A stretch of DNA of 64,000 nt from Brevibacillus sp. JNUCC-41. GTDB taxonomy: Bacteria > Bacillota > Bacilli > Bacillales > DSM-1321. Location of the stretch: assembly GCF_014844095.1 (NCBI RefSeq), contig NZ_CP062163.1, positions 5,055,501-5,119,500 on the forward strand, in the 5' to 3' direction. Positions 53,485-62,711 of this stretch are shown here, piece after piece. Both the position numbers and the translations under genes were made by a program. Numbering within the stretch: position 1 is the first letter of the stretch; each line of letters opens with the position of its first letter. A model generated the notes under the pieces. That model was not told the origin of the DNA. It saw only the letters and a program-made list of their open reading frames with translations, and did not search any database.

Positions 53485-53717
53485 AACACCCACCTCCAAC
53501 GTAAATCATTTTGGTTTATTGGATATTAGCTAAAAGCAATCTGTAATTTATTCCAGACCTTGTTATACAAGGACTTGATATAACCTGGTAAGCTAAGAAT
53601 GCCTCAAAGGTTTTCATTTAAAGCCACAATAAGTAAAGCAATGTGAGACTTCTAAAATAGTAATTCTACATTTTTTTAGATAGTAGATATTTCACTTTAT
53701 TAATGACTTTGAAAAAT

Positions 53718-53744
53718 AAAAAACCCTGTTATCGTGGGTTTTTT
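53718..53744. terminator. Hairpin AAAAAACCC / GGGTTTTTT
   Basis: 9-bp stem with a 9-nt loop, T run on both strands. No gene ends next to it on either side. Confidence 0.5.
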
Positions 53745-54040
53745 CATCATAAGGATTTCGATTGGTATTTAATATGGTCATTCAGGTCATCACATTAAAA
53801 CTTTCTCTTCATCACTGGAATACACTTTTTAACATTAACATCAGTATAATGATTCTTAAGGTGAAAATCACCATGAAAAATCCTTTTTAATTTCTTAAAG
53901 TGGCATGATCATCTACTTTATTTTCTAATTCCCCTTTCTTTCTCGGTAATAGGACTATATTGCTTTTATTCTTCAAACAAATGTGAAATTCCTTTTGATT
54001 TTATCGGTACAGACAATAAAATTAGTCTACAAACATATTA

Positions 54041-54073
54041 ACCCCGTTCAAGAAATCCTGAACGGGGTTTTTT
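54041..54073 (+). terminator. Orphan plus-strand terminator
   Basis: Stem ACCCCGTTCA / TGAACGGGGT, 8-nt loop, then TTTTT on the plus strand. No plus-strand gene precedes it within 3 kb. It may belong to an unseen RNA, or serve the minus-strand stress gene without a T run. Confidence 0.6.
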
Positions 54074-54155
54074 AATAAATTTTTATTTTGAGTTTTTGCG
54101 GGCATTCTAGCGGTTATCAAACTTTATAACATTCAAGGTGTTTTTACTTACGGAC

Positions 54156-54590
54156 TTAAAAAGGATCGGCGATGACAAGGATTTTCCCTGCTTTGATATC
54201 CTCCACATATTGATCGACTTCGGATTCCTCCAGTCCAATATCCAATAATGGCTTTCTCAATCCGCCTGCTCCCGATGCTGCCCCGGCAGCGGCTCCGCCA
54301 AAAGTGGCGAAAATAGGTCCTGCTGCCAATATCGGACCAATTCCTGGTACGGCCAATGCACTCATTCCAATAAGCAGGCCTGTTAATCCGACAGCTCCGC
54401 CGGCTGCTGCGCCAGCTACTAATCCATCAGTCTTTGCCGGGGCGACTTCCTCGGCTTCACTGGGTAATTGATCAATGTTTTTTGCCACTACTGATATTTG
54501 ATTGGATGTATATCCTTGTGTCTTTAAGTTTTCTACTGCTGAAATCGCTTCATTTGCATTTTCATATATTGCTATAAACCTCTTGTCCAT
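54156..54590 (-). CDS. General stress protein 17M-like (YflT family)
   Basis: A 144-residue protein. The N-terminal module (RFIAIYENANEAISAVENLK, TSNQISVVAKN) is followed by a Gly/Ala-rich hydrophobic stretch (GLVAGAAAGGAVGLTGLL...) and a C-terminal acidic helix (SEVDQYVEDIKAGKILV). This is the pattern of the Bacillus YflT/heat-induced stress proteins. ATG at 54590 with AAGGAG upstream. A possible sigma-B promoter lies ~35 bp before the gene. The biochemical role is unknown. Confidence 0.85.
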   Translation of the reverse strand: MDKRFIAIYENANEAISAVENLKTQGYTSNQISVVAKNIDQLPSEAEEVAPAKTDGLVAGAAAGGAVGLTGLLIGMSALAVPGIGPILAAGPIFATFGGAAAGAASGAGGLRKPLLDIGLEESEVDQYVEDIKAGKILVIADPF

Positions 54591-54624
54591 GGTATCTGCT
54601 CCTTTAAAAGTAATGTATTATACA

Positions 54625-54649
54625 GTACCCTTAATTGAGTTTTAATAAC
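54625..54649 (-). promoter_or_regulatory. Possible sigma-B promoter of the stress-protein gene
   Basis: Minus strand GTTATT (54644-54649), 13-bp spacer, GGGTAC (54625-54630), compared with the sigma-B consensus GTTTAA-N13/14-GGGTAT. The -10 box is good, the -35 box weak. Overlapping TATAAT could also serve sigma-A. Confidence 0.4.
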
Positions 54650-54670
54650 CTTCCATGAAGGAAATGAATT

Positions 54671-55918
54671 TCATTCCCGGATTTGCCCCTGGCCGTAAAT
54701 GAAGTACTTGCTTGATGTTAAGGCAGGTAAACCCATTGGTCCACGTGCATGCAGCTTTTGTGTCGAAATGCCGATTTCTGCACCATAACCAAATTCAAAG
54801 CCATCGGTAAAACGGGTGGAAGCATTATGATAAACTGCTGCTGCATCTACTTTATTCAAAAATGCGGAAGCGTTTTGTTCATCCCTCGTCAGGATTGCTT
54901 CAGAATGCTTGGTACCGTATCGGTTAATATGTTCAATCGCATCGAATACACCTTTGACAGTTTTCACGCTGATTTTTAAAGCCAGGTACTCCGTTGACCA
55001 ATCTTCCTCCGTAGCCGTTTTGGCTCTTGGAAAGGAGCTGCAAACCGCTTCATCCCCATATATTTCAATACCCTTTTCGTCCAGGAGTTCCAAAATACGC
55101 ACTCCGTTTTCTTCAAACCATTTTTCATGAATCAGAAGCCCCTCGATAGCATTGCATACGGATGGACGCTGAGTTTTACCGTTTAAGACAATTTTCTCGA
55201 CAATCGTGATATCTGCGGTCTCATCGATGAAGATATGGCAATTGCCTGCTCCTGTTTCAAGAACCGGAACAGTGGACTCCTTAATGACCGTTTCAATTAA
55301 ATTCTTTCCGCCTCGTGGAATCAAAACATCTAAATACTCATTAAGATGAAAAAGTTCCTTAGCGGTTTCTCGACTCGTATCCTCGATCAACTGAACAGCT
55401 TCTACAGGAATTTCCGTATTCTCCAATGCCTTATGAATGGATGAGACTAGTGCCATATTGGAGTTTTTGGCTGACGAGCTGCCTCTTAATATGACGGCAT
55501 TCCCCGTTTTCAAGGACAATGTAGCTGCATCGATGGTCACGTTAGGCCTGGCTTCATAAATCATCCCGATTACACCGATCGGCACCCGTAACTTTTTAAT
55601 CAATAAACCATTCTCTTTTTCGATCGTCTCCAATTGTTCCCCAACTGGATCATTTAATTCGATTAAAAGCATAATGGCCTCAGCCATGTCATCAATACGG
55701 TTAGCATTTAACATAATTCGATCCAATGTAGACTCACTGAAGCCTTTTTTCCTGCCTTCTTCCAGATCCTTTTGGTTTTCTTTCATCAAAATATCTTTAT
55801 CGATAATAAGTTGCTTAGCAATGTTTCCAAGTGCCTCGTTCTTTTGTTCGGTACTCAATCCTATTAACTGATAACTGGCTTCTTTGGCAGCCTTTCCTTT
55901 CGCCTTCACTTCACTCAT
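54671..55918 (-). CDS. proA: Gamma-glutamyl phosphate reductase
   Basis: A 415-residue enzyme for the second step of proline synthesis: gamma-glutamyl phosphate + NADPH to glutamate-5-semialdehyde. Landmarks: [20 protein letters not shown] (~112), [13 protein letters not shown] (~205), catalytic Cys in [14 protein letters not shown] (~256), and the C-terminal [21 protein letters not shown] chose the ATG at 55918, 9 nt after GGGGG; a TTG at 55924 is the alternative. It follows proB by 36 bp, in one operon behind the T-box. Confidence 0.96.
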   Translation of the reverse strand: MSEVKAKGKAAKEASYQLIGLSTEQKNEALGNIAKQLIIDKDILMKENQKDLEEGRKKGFSESTLDRIMLNANRIDDMAEAIMLLIELNDPVGEQLETIEKENGLLIKKLRVPIGVIGMIYEARPNVTIDAATLSLKTGNAVILRGSSSAKNSNMALVSSIHKALENTEIPVEAVQLIEDTSRETAKELFHLNEYLDVLIPRGGKNLIETVIKESTVPVLETGAGNCHIFIDETADITIVEKIVLNGKTQRPSVCNAIEGLLIHEKWFEENGVRILELLDEKGIEIYGDEAVCSSFPRAKTATEEDWSTEYLALKISVKTVKGVFDAIEHINRYGTKHSEAILTRDEQNASAFLNKVDAAAVYHNASTRFTDGFEFGYGAEIGISTQKLHARGPMGLPALTSSKYFIYGQGQIRE

Positions 55919-55954
55919 TTTCAAATGCCCCCTTTTCCTTCACAAAATTGATTT

Positions 55955-57043
55955 TTATGCTTTCACCCATTTATCGCGATGAATCACTTCTATGGAAGTG
56001 ATCACAAGCTCGGATGTCCTCTTTCCCATCGCCTGTTTTAATTCTTCGTCTGAGTATAGGACCTCACCCCGCCCCAATAATCCGTTTGCACCATAGACTT
56101 CGACAACATCACCCTTATTGAAGACTCCTTTAATTTCGTAAATTCCAGCTGGCAGCAGACTGCTGCCATTTGAAACTAAAGCCCTCTCGGCGCCTTCATC
56201 AACGAAAATTTTCCCGGATACTTGTGAATGAAGGGATATCCATTGTTTGTTTTTCGTTACCGTCGTCAAGACATCATTCCCAATATACGTGCCATCACCT
56301 TTGCCTTCGAGGATTGTTAGAAGTTTATCACTCCCATAACCAGAACCAATGAATACTTTCACCCCTAGAGACAATGCAGTTTGGGCTGCAATCAACTTAG
56401 ATTTCATCCCCCCGGTTCCAACATTGGATCCTGTACCTTCTGCCATTTGCAATAAATCCGCTGTTACTTCGGTTAGCTTTTCAAATCGTTTCGCCCCTGG
56501 ATTTGTCTGTGGATTGGAATCATAGAGCCCATTAATATCCGTTAATATGATCAAGTTGGTGGCGTGGACCAGTCCGCTTACTAAGGCGGATAGCATATCA
56601 TTATCACCAAAAGTCAACTCCTCGACCGATACTGTATCATTTTCATTAATAATCGGAAGGATGCCGCGTTCAAGCAATTCCATCAATGTCGCATATGCAT
56701 TTTTATATCTATCCTTTTTCGAGAAATCTTTCCTTGTTAACAAAATCTGCGCAGGTACGATTCCAAAATGACCCAACTGTTCCATATATGATTGAATCAA
56801 TAGGCTTTGCCCAACCGCTGCAGCAGCTTGTTTTCCCTTAAGAGTGACAGGTCTCGTAGGATAGCCGAGCTTACGAAAACCTGTTGCTACAGCACCTGAT
56901 GAAACAAGGACAACTTCATGTCCCGCTTTCCTTAAAGCTGCAACTGCCTGGATATGATCGGAAAATTTATTTTGGTCGATTTCACCTTTTGTGTTGGTCA
57001 AAGAACTACTTCCTATTTTTACAACGATGCGTTTCTTTTCCAT
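55955..57043 (-). CDS. proB: Glutamate 5-kinase with PUA domain
   Basis: A 362-residue kinase that makes gamma-glutamyl phosphate, the first step of proline synthesis. N-terminal amino-acid-kinase domain (RIVVKIGSSSLTN, LVSSGAVATGFRKLG, NENDTVSVEELTFGDND, GTGGMKSKLIAA) and a C-terminal PUA domain (~275-355, GKIFVDEGAERALVSNGSSL). ATG at 57043 with GGAGGAAG upstream. A T-box leader precedes it, which marks this as the biosynthetic, proline-feedback copy rather than an osmotic-stress copy such as ProJ. Confidence 0.96.
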   Translation of the reverse strand: MEKKRIVVKIGSSSLTNTKGEIDQNKFSDHIQAVAALRKAGHEVVLVSSGAVATGFRKLGYPTRPVTLKGKQAAAAVGQSLLIQSYMEQLGHFGIVPAQILLTRKDFSKKDRYKNAYATLMELLERGILPIINENDTVSVEELTFGDNDMLSALVSGLVHATNLIILTDINGLYDSNPQTNPGAKRFEKLTEVTADLLQMAEGTGSNVGTGGMKSKLIAAQTALSLGVKVFIGSGYGSDKLLTILEGKGDGTYIGNDVLTTVTKNKQWISLHSQVSGKIFVDEGAERALVSNGSSLLPAGIYEIKGVFNKGDVVEVYGANGLLGRGEVLYSDEELKQAMGKRTSELVITSIEVIHRDKWVKA

Positions 57044-57065
57044 CGATTACTTCCTCCAATAAATA

Positions 57066-57345
57066 TCTAAGACATGAAAAAAAGCCCTCTTCATCCTCGA
57101 AATAAGGACGAAAAGGGCTGCTCTCCGTGGTACCACCTTCATTGAATGCAAGTTCATGCATTCCACTTTGCCTGATAACGCCAGGATTTGCGCCTATGTT
57201 TTGCATAGGACTCAAGAAGCAGGTTCTGCGTTTTCCTGTCGCGGGTCTTCCAGCAATTGACGCCGCTCTCTGTCACAGTGATTCTCGCATACTAATCTTC
57301 TCTCAACGTTCATTGTTTTAATATAGTATGCAAAATTATATGCTT
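57066..57345 (-). ncRNA. T-box riboswitch (proline) leader of proBA
   Basis: The minus strand shows the parts of a T-box: Stem I with AGAGAG and a GCTGGAAGACC distal segment, a specifier region GCAGAACCTGC where CCT is a proline codon, and the T-box sequence AAGGTGGTACCACGGAGAG (57121-57139). The terminator (57078-57119) follows. Uncharged tRNA-Pro would stabilise the antiterminator and switch on proBA. A TTGACA at ~57347-57352 and TACTAT ~19 bp downstream could be the promoter. Confidence 0.92.
57078..57119 (-). terminator. T-box terminator hairpin
   Basis: Minus-strand stem AGCCCTTTTCGTCC / GGATGAAGAGGGCT followed by TTTTTTTC; competes with the antiterminator that includes the T-box sequence. 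Confidence 0.88.
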
Positions 57346-57377
57346 GATGTCAATAACATTCCTACGATGTATGAACC

Positions 57378-58586
57378 TTATAACGCGATTGCCGGGCCGA
57401 AGAACTCATAGTGGATTTTATCCGCATCTATCCCCAGCTCTTTTAGATAAGTAATGATCGCCTTCATGAAAGGAACAGGGCCACACACATAATAATCAGC
57501 TTCAGGTTTAACAAAACCGCTCAATAATTCCTTATCGATATACCCTTCCTTTTCAAAATTCGGCAGGTTCTTATCATCCTGGCCCGGATTTTTAAAGACA
57601 AAGGATAATTGATAGCTGGTAAGCTTGTGTGCCAGTTCTGTCAGTTCCATTCTGAACGGCTGTAACCGGCCATTATCGGAAGCATGAATGAATTGTACAT
57701 GACGCTCGGGTGTTTGTTCAGCTATCGCATGGACCATACTCATGAAAGGTGTTATGCCAACGCCTCCGCTCAAGAATACTGCCGGTGTTCGTTTTTCCAA
57801 ATCGATGGTGAAATCACCTGCAGGAGCCGTTACGTCAATACTGTCACCCACCTGAATGGATTCATGCAAGTAGTTGGAGACCCTTCCATCAGGAGAGATT
57901 CCCGGCTTTTCTTTTTTAACGGAAATCCGGAAATAATCTTTTCCCGGAACATCAGACAAACTATATTGACGGTTGAATAGATAACGTTCACCCGGTATCT
58001 CGATCCGGATGGTAATATATTGTCCAGGAAGAAATGATGGAACCTTCTCTCCATCTGACGGTTTTAAATAAAAGGATGTGATTACGTCACTTTCCCGTAC
58101 TTTTTCCGCCACTGTGAATCGTTTGAAATCAGACCATCCGCCGACCTGATTGGAAGCTTCGTCGTACATTTCCTTTTCGATGCTAATAAAAGCATCGGCA
58201 ATGACTCCATAGGCCTCTCCCCAAGCTTGGAGGATCTCTTCTGTAGCTGAATCTTGTAACACTTCCTTGATTGCACCTAATAGAAATTCTCCTACAATGG
58301 GATAATGTTCGGCTTTAACGGCAAGACTTCTGTGTTTTTGTGCTATTTGCTTCACGGCAGGTAATATCGTTTCGAGTTGATCTATATATTTAGCTGCTGC
58401 CAAAACTGTGTTGGCCAGTGCATTTTGCTGGCGTCCCTTTTTTTGATTGGCGTGATTAAAAACATTTAATAATTCAGGATGTGCTTCGAAAAGATTTTTA
58501 TAGAATACAGTTGTAATTGTTGTACCATGCACTTCTAATACAGGTACAGTTGATTTGATAACATCAATAGTTTTTTGGGATAGCAT
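57378..58586 (-). CDS. hmp: Flavohaemoprotein, nitric oxide dioxygenase
   Basis: A 402-residue cytoplasmic enzyme that turns NO and O2 into nitrate using NAD(P)H. N-terminal globin domain (~1-140; haem His in [12 protein letters not shown] ~85, [18 protein letters not shown]), FAD domain ([21 protein letters not shown] ~205), and NAD domain ([15 protein letters not shown] ~270, [13 protein letters not shown] ~370). I chose the ATG at 58586 with GAGGGG upstream; the frame runs 24 codons further without support. Divergent from nsrR, with an NsrR-like palindrome just downstream of the promoter. Confidence 0.96.
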   Translation of the reverse strand: MLSQKTIDVIKSTVPVLEVHGTTITTVFYKNLFEAHPELLNVFNHANQKKGRQQNALANTVLAAAKYIDQLETILPAVKQIAQKHRSLAVKAEHYPIVGEFLLGAIKEVLQDSATEEILQAWGEAYGVIADAFISIEKEMYDEASNQVGGWSDFKRFTVAEKVRESDVITSFYLKPSDGEKVPSFLPGQYITIRIEIPGERYLFNRQYSLSDVPGKDYFRISVKKEKPGISPDGRVSNYLHESIQVGDSIDVTAPAGDFTIDLEKRTPAVFLSGGVGITPFMSMVHAIAEQTPERHVQFIHASDNGRLQPFRMELTELAHKLTSYQLSFVFKNPGQDDKNLPNFEKEGYIDKELLSGFVKPEADYYVCGPVPFMKAIITYLKELGIDADKIHYEFFGPAIAL

Positions 58587-58604
58587 AGGTAAACCCCTCT
58601 TCAT

Positions 58605-58628
58605 AAACAAGTATTTTAAATACATGTT
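58605..58628. promoter_or_regulatory. NsrR-type operator before hmp
   Basis: AACAAGTATTTTAAATACATGTTT, an almost perfect palindrome around AAGTATTT-TAAATAC (given in two parts: AACAAGTATTT, TAAATACATGTTT). It resembles the Bacillus NsrR site ATGTATTTTAAAATACAT and overlaps the region just after the hmp -10 box. Confidence 0.75.
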
Positions 58629-58657
58629 TATGATAGAACGTAAATGCATTAAAAGCA
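58629..58657 (-). promoter_or_regulatory. Sigma-A promoter of hmp
   Basis: Minus strand TTGCTT (58652-58657), 17-bp spacer, TATCAT (58629-58634), directly upstream of the NsrR-like palindrome. Confidence 0.65.
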
Positions 58658-58757
58658 ATATATTTTATACATCTTTTCCAAAAAATAAGCTTTCATGTTT
58701 ATAAAATGTTCACATTTATGATATAGTCAAATGGGGATAGAATGTGAGGCGATAAAC

Positions 58758-59222
58758 ATGAGGTTGACGAGTTATTCCGATTACTCACTTAGAGTGTTGA
58801 TTTACCTGGCTTCCCACGACCAAAGCAAATTATCAAATATTAAAGAGATTTCTGAAGTCTATCAACTGTCTAAAAATCATTTGATGAAGATTGTTCATAA
58901 TCTTGGAAAATTAGGCTATATCGAGACGATTCGCGGAAGAAATGGCGGATTTCGGCTTGCAAAATCACCCGCTGAAATAAATGTAGGGGAACTTGTACGA
59001 CGAACCGAGGAGGATTTTTATCTGGTGGAATGTTTTAAAGATCACGATAACTGTGTGATTTCCCCCGTTTGTTCATTGAAATTTGTTCTTAATAATGCCT
59101 TGGATGCTTTTCTAAAGGTCCTTGATCAATATACGATTGCAGACTTCAGCGAAAATAAAGTGATGCTCAAAACCTATTTCGATTCGGTAAAAAAGAATGA
59201 CGAAGAGCCCGATTTTTTATGA
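58758..59222 (+). CDS. nsrR: Rrf2-family nitric-oxide-sensing repressor NsrR
   Basis: A 154-residue iron-sulfur repressor. N-terminal winged helix (MRLTSYSDYSLRVLIYLAS, QLSKNHLMKIVHNLGKLGYI, RGRNGGFRLAKSP) and the three-cysteine cluster site in VECFKDHDNCVISPVC (~92, 100, 106). NO damages the cluster and releases repression of hmp. The ATG at 58758 has GTGAGGCG upstream; the frame extends nine codons further without a better start. Divergent from hmp with an NsrR-like palindrome between, which confirms the pairing. Confidence 0.93.
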   Translation: MRLTSYSDYSLRVLIYLASHDQSKLSNIKEISEVYQLSKNHLMKIVHNLGKLGYIETIRGRNGGFRLAKSPAEINVGELVRRTEEDFYLVECFKDHDNCVISPVCSLKFVLNNALDAFLKVLDQYTIADFSENKVMLKTYFDSVKKNDEEPDFL

Positions 59223-59234
59223 TCGGGCTCTTTT

Positions 59235-60188
59235 TCAATAACCGATGATTCGTTCGATCTGCCATTCCTTTTCCATTCGCAAATCCATGATCCCCGTACT
59301 GGTTTTCAATAAAGCTTTAAGGGGATCGTATGGATTGATCATAACGATCGTCCCGATTCGTTCATTAGTAAGCATGACTTCTTTTCCGACCAATGTGGAC
59401 ATTAAACGCTTTACAAATTCCAGCAGGATTTCCGGATTGAATTTACCGAACATATCGCTGTTCATTTGTTCAATCACCTTATAAAACGGCATGGCCTGAT
59501 GATATACACGATTTGAGGACATCGCATGGAAAACATCAGCTATTGCTACGATTTTCGCATGATGATCGATATCATTCCCCTTCAGCCCAAGTGGATAGCC
59601 TTGCCCATCTTCACGTTCATGGTGCTGTAGGGCTGTTAATGCAATCGATGGAAGGATTCCAGGGATATTTTTAAGTAATTCATACCCATAAATGGTATGG
59701 AGCTTCATTTCTTCATATTCTGCCGCAGTCAGTTTACCCGGTCTTTCCAATATACTATCCGAAATCCTTATTTTACCCACGTCATGCAGCGTGGCTGCCA
59801 ATGTTAGGGCTGAGAGGTTTTCTTTCGATAATCCAAGCTTCATCCCCAGATAAGTGGCAATGATTCCGACACCGATATTATGACTATACATGTACTCGTT
59901 TTTTGCTTGCATCTCATCGAAAAGGTAATAAATATCAGGATTCTTTGCAGCTTCTGTAATGACAGGTGCTACTTCGGCTTTAATCAATTCAATATTATCA
60001 AGCTGTATTTTTCCTTCTTTACGTATATCTTGAAAGATGTTTTTCATTTGAAGAGAAGCTTCGTTGATTCTTTCATGAATCATTACGTTAGGCTGTACAT
60101 GATTTTCCGTTAATGAATATCCACCTTTTTTAGGGATGGTAAGAGGCGTATTCGCTTTATTATTCATCTTCCCTCTTCTATTTTTCAT
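59235..60188 (-). CDS. HD-GYP domain phosphodiesterase-like protein
   Basis: A 317-residue cytoplasmic protein. An N-terminal ~85-residue helical part precedes the HD-GYP domain, with metal motifs HDVGK (~137), HTIYGYELL and HHEREDGQGYP (~190), and a C-terminal extension (VMLTNERIGTIVMINPYDPLKALL) of the type found in Bacillus HD-GYP proteins. Such enzymes hydrolyse cyclic-di-GMP or related nucleotides. I list the ATG at 60188; GTG 60197 and ATG 60167 (GAGGGAAG upstream) are alternatives. It converges on nsrR with only 12 bp between the stops. Confidence 0.9.
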   Translation of the reverse strand: MKNRRGKMNNKANTPLTIPKKGGYSLTENHVQPNVMIHERINEASLQMKNIFQDIRKEGKIQLDNIELIKAEVAPVITEAAKNPDIYYLFDEMQAKNEYMYSHNIGVGIIATYLGMKLGLSKENLSALTLAATLHDVGKIRISDSILERPGKLTAAEYEEMKLHTIYGYELLKNIPGILPSIALTALQHHEREDGQGYPLGLKGNDIDHHAKIVAIADVFHAMSSNRVYHQAMPFYKVIEQMNSDMFGKFNPEILLEFVKRLMSTLVGKEVMLTNERIGTIVMINPYDPLKALLKTSTGIMDLRMEKEWQIERIIGY

Positions 60189-60272
60189 TGCTCTCACACT
60201 TTTCTCTATTTTTTACCTATGATACCATATCCTTCATGGCCTTGTGTCATAATGAAAGCAATTTTGGGGGAC

Positions 60273-60458
60273 TTAAGATCGGTCACTAAGTTCATTGCCC
60301 AGCTGTTTTAATTTTTCACCAACCGTACATTCTGAAATACAGAACTGATGGGCATACGTCCGCCCCTTCTCTTTCCGAAAATGCTTCCTTAAAAAACAAT
60401 CTTGACAAAACGAAGCGAGAACATCTTCCACTTCTTCATATATTTTTTTCCTGTTCAT
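60273..60458 (-). CDS. ypeQ: Small zinc-finger protein (YpeQ-like)
   Basis: A 61-residue protein with four cysteines spaced as a zinc knuckle (FCQDCF at 18/21 and FCISEC at 40/44) and a basic middle segment (KHFRKEKGRTY). It matches the small DUF2602/YpeQ proteins next to ypeP in Bacillus. ATG at 60458; AAAGGAG lies 12 nt upstream inside the end of ypeP. Five bases separate it from the ypeP stop. Function unknown; perhaps nucleic-acid binding. Confidence 0.83.
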   Translation of the reverse strand: MNRKKIYEEVEDVLASFCQDCFLRKHFRKEKGRTYAHQFCISECTVGEKLKQLGNELSDRS

Positions 60459-60463
60459 TGTTA

Positions 60464-61123
60464 TTATGGCTCCTTTGACTCAGCAATTTCCATTTTGCTG
60501 AAAATGGCTTTTCCCTGCAGTGCAAGTGTTGCCAGGCGATCGGCTTCCTGGTTTTCCTTTCGAGAAATTGGCTTGAAGACCGGAATGATCTTTAATTTAT
60601 CCAGTTTCGCTTCAATGCGGTCAAGCCATTTATTTAAGTTTTCTTCCATGCAAGGCCATTCACCGGAAAGTTGATTTAAAACAACTAGGGAATCCCCTTT
60701 AAAGACACAACTTTGATGGTGGATTCCAAGTTCGTCCATCTGTCTGACCGCTTCATGAAAGGCCGCATATTCCGCTTCATTATTGGATTCAAATTGCTCC
60801 AATTTCAAGTTGGTGCGTAACCGCCAGAATTTCTTACCTTGGCGAAAATAAATGGCAACACCGATTCCTGCCACCTTTTCATCTTTTTGAAAACCGCCAT
60901 CAAAAAAAACAGTCACATCCTGCGGTTCTTCCTCCACTTCCGTCAGGAGCTTCTTTAGTTCCTTCTTGGTCCAGGTTGTATCGAATTCATCCTTGAACTC
61001 CACTTCTTTCAGCCTTCCTGCCTTTTCAAGATCTTCCGTAATGACCAGAGCATTCCCGGCATCAAGCCAATCCGAAACGAAATCGGCAGATGGTTTTTTT
61101 GATGCTTGATATGTCCATTGCAT
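60464..61123 (-). CDS. ypeP: RNase H-like protein YpeP
   Basis: A 219-residue protein: a ~75-residue N-terminal part (ASKKPSADFVSDWLDAGNAL) and a C-terminal RNase H fold with the acidic residues in VFFDGGFQ (~78), NNEAEYAAFHEAV (~115), FKGDSLVVLNQL (~138) and ENQEADRLATLAL (~190). The acidic set looks complete, so activity on RNA:DNA hybrids is possible. I chose the ATG at 61123 with GAAGGTAATT upstream over the ATG at 61168. Divergent from the ypdQ-like gene, another RNase H-fold protein. Confidence 0.85.
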   Translation of the reverse strand: MQWTYQASKKPSADFVSDWLDAGNALVITEDLEKAGRLKEVEFKDEFDTTWTKKELKKLLTEVEEEPQDVTVFFDGGFQKDEKVAGIGVAIYFRQGKKFWRLRTNLKLEQFESNNEAEYAAFHEAVRQMDELGIHHQSCVFKGDSLVVLNQLSGEWPCMEENLNKWLDRIEAKLDKLKIIPVFKPISRKENQEADRLATLALQGKAIFSKMEIAESKEP

Positions 61124-61355
61124 AATTACCTTCAAAGATTTCCAGCTCCTTATCCATTCACCATTCATGCAGAACAGCTTACAATTTTCATACCTTTTTT
61201 TCGTCTTACCCTTTATAATATATTGTAAGCATTTGTATCGCTTTTTTAATTATAGTTCCCATATCAGCCTGAAATTCTCATGTTTCAATCTTATTTTATA
61301 TGAAACGTTTTTTTATAATAGCATATTGACAGTTAAACTCGAGGAGGAGCACATC

Positions 61356-61769
61356 TTGATCGAAGTGTATATTGATGGTGCCAGTGCAGGCAATCCAGGG
61401 CCGAGCGGCGCAGGTGTTTTCATAAATAATAATGGTGTGGTCGAGAGGCATGCCTTTCCGCTTGGAAATATGGAAAACCATGAAGCGGAGTACCATGCTT
61501 TAATCAAAGGATTGGAAATTTGTGTAGCCAATAAGTATCAAATCGTTTCTTTTCGTACTGACTCACAAGCCATCAACCGGGCCATTGAAAAAAGATTTGC
61601 AAAGAATAAGTATGCCATTTTGTTGGAACGGGCGCTAAAGCTTTCCGATGAGCTTGAATTATTTTTCATGAAATGGATTCCAAATCTCGAAAACAAGTCC
61701 GCGGATGAGTTGGCGAGACGGGCCATTCGAATGAATAATTCCGAGGAAATTCATGAACAAGACAGCTGA
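61356..61769 (+). CDS. ypdQ: RNase HI-family protein (YpdQ-like)
   Basis: A 137-residue single-domain RNase H: IEVYIDGASAGNPGPSGAGV with the first Asp (~8), NHEAEYHALIKGLEI with the Glu (~47), FRTDSQAINRAI (~72) and KSADELARRAI with the last Asp (~124). The start is a TTG at 61356, 7 nt after GAGGAGG; the open frame reaches 63 codons further up but that part is AT-rich and unlike the family. It overlaps the next gene by 17 nt. Confidence 0.88.
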   Translation: MIEVYIDGASAGNPGPSGAGVFINNNGVVERHAFPLGNMENHEAEYHALIKGLEICVANKYQIVSFRTDSQAINRAIEKRFAKNKYAILLERALKLSDELELFFMKWIPNLENKSADELARRAIRMNNSEEIHEQDS

Positions 61770-62661
61770 TTTTTCATTACTATTCGTTGTATTCATTTGG
61801 GGCGTCACTTTTGTCATGGTTCAAAATGCCCTATCTTTTCTAGACCCCTTCACGTTTAATGCGGTCCGTTTCTTCATGGCTTTCGTTTTCTTGCTCATCC
61901 CTTATATATCGACTTTACACAAAAAGGGGAAAACTTGGAACAAGGGTCTTTTTATAGCTGGGTTTCATATTGGAGTTTGGCTTTTTTTGGGGTATGGGCT
62001 TCAAACGATCGGATTGAATTATACAACTCCTGCGAAGACAGGCTTTATAACAGGTTTAAGTGTCGTCATGGTACCTGTGTTTTCCCTGCTGCTTTTAAAA
62101 CATAGGCTTCCCCGCAATACAATAATTGGTGTCGCAGCCGCAACCATCGGGCTTTATTTAATGACTTTCGCTGACCGCTCCAATTTGAATATCGGTGATT
62201 TACTGGTATTTTTATGCGCAATCAGTTTTGCCATGCAGATCATTACAACGGCTAAATATGCCAAGACCTTACCCGCTTTACCATTGACGCTGATTCAGGT
62301 TTCCACAGTATCTTTATTATCATTTGTTTCAGCCTTCATTTTTAAAGAGAATCATTCCGTCATCTTCAGCTCAGAGGTCATGTTAAAGAAGGATGTATGG
62401 ACTGCTTTATTGGTTACGGCAGCCCTTGCCACTGCGTTCGCCTTTTTTGCACAAACCTTCTTCCAAGCCTATACGACACCTACAAGAGTGGCGCTGATTT
62501 TTTCAATGGAACCGGTTTTTGCCGCGTTATCCTCATACATATTAATAGGGGAAAAACTGACTACCGCCTCCATCATCGGCTGCGCATTCATATTCTTGGG
62601 GATGATTTTCGCTGAACTGCCTGTTAAGAAAAAGAAACCCGTGACACAGGAGTTTACTTGA
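61753..62661 (+). CDS. EamA/DMT-superfamily transporter
   Basis: A 302-residue membrane protein with ten predicted spans and two EamA repeats. Motifs: FVVFIWGVTFVMVQNAL at the N-terminus, YTTPAKTGFITGLSVVMVP (~95) in repeat 1, and YTTPTRVALIFSMEPVFAAL (~245) in repeat 2. These carriers usually export metabolites or drugs. The ATG at 61753 has GAGGAAA upstream and overlaps the end of the ypdQ-like gene, implying coupled translation. The substrate is unknown. Confidence 0.9.
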   Translation: MNKTADFSLLFVVFIWGVTFVMVQNALSFLDPFTFNAVRFFMAFVFLLIPYISTLHKKGKTWNKGLFIAGFHIGVWLFLGYGLQTIGLNYTTPAKTGFITGLSVVMVPVFSLLLLKHRLPRNTIIGVAAATIGLYLMTFADRSNLNIGDLLVFLCAISFAMQIITTAKYAKTLPALPLTLIQVSTVSLLSFVSAFIFKENHSVIFSSEVMLKKDVWTALLVTAALATAFAFFAQTFFQAYTTPTRVALIFSMEPVFAALSSYILIGEKLTTASIIGCAFIFLGMIFAELPVKKKKPVTQEFT

Positions 62662-62672
62662 AAAGGCCAATA

Positions 62673-62711
62673 AAATAAATCGGACTTCCAGTTACGAAGT
62701 CCGATTTATTT
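62673..62711. terminator. Bidirectional terminator
   Basis: 16-bp perfect stem AAATAAATCGGACTTC / GAAGTCCGATTTATTT with a 7-nt loop, between the convergent EamA gene and the gene ending at 62706 (whose stop it overlaps). Confidence 0.85.

Larger units (their letters stand above)
53485..54155. other. Intergenic region with two hairpins
   Basis: About 670 bp with no gene recognised. Two terminator-like hairpins are listed separately (53718-53744 and 54041-54073). Confidence 0.5.

Noticed and set aside
61167..61355. 63-codon N-terminal extension of the ypdQ-like gene
   Set aside because: The AT-rich extension is unlike RNase HI; a strong GAGGAGG site precedes the TTG at 61356.
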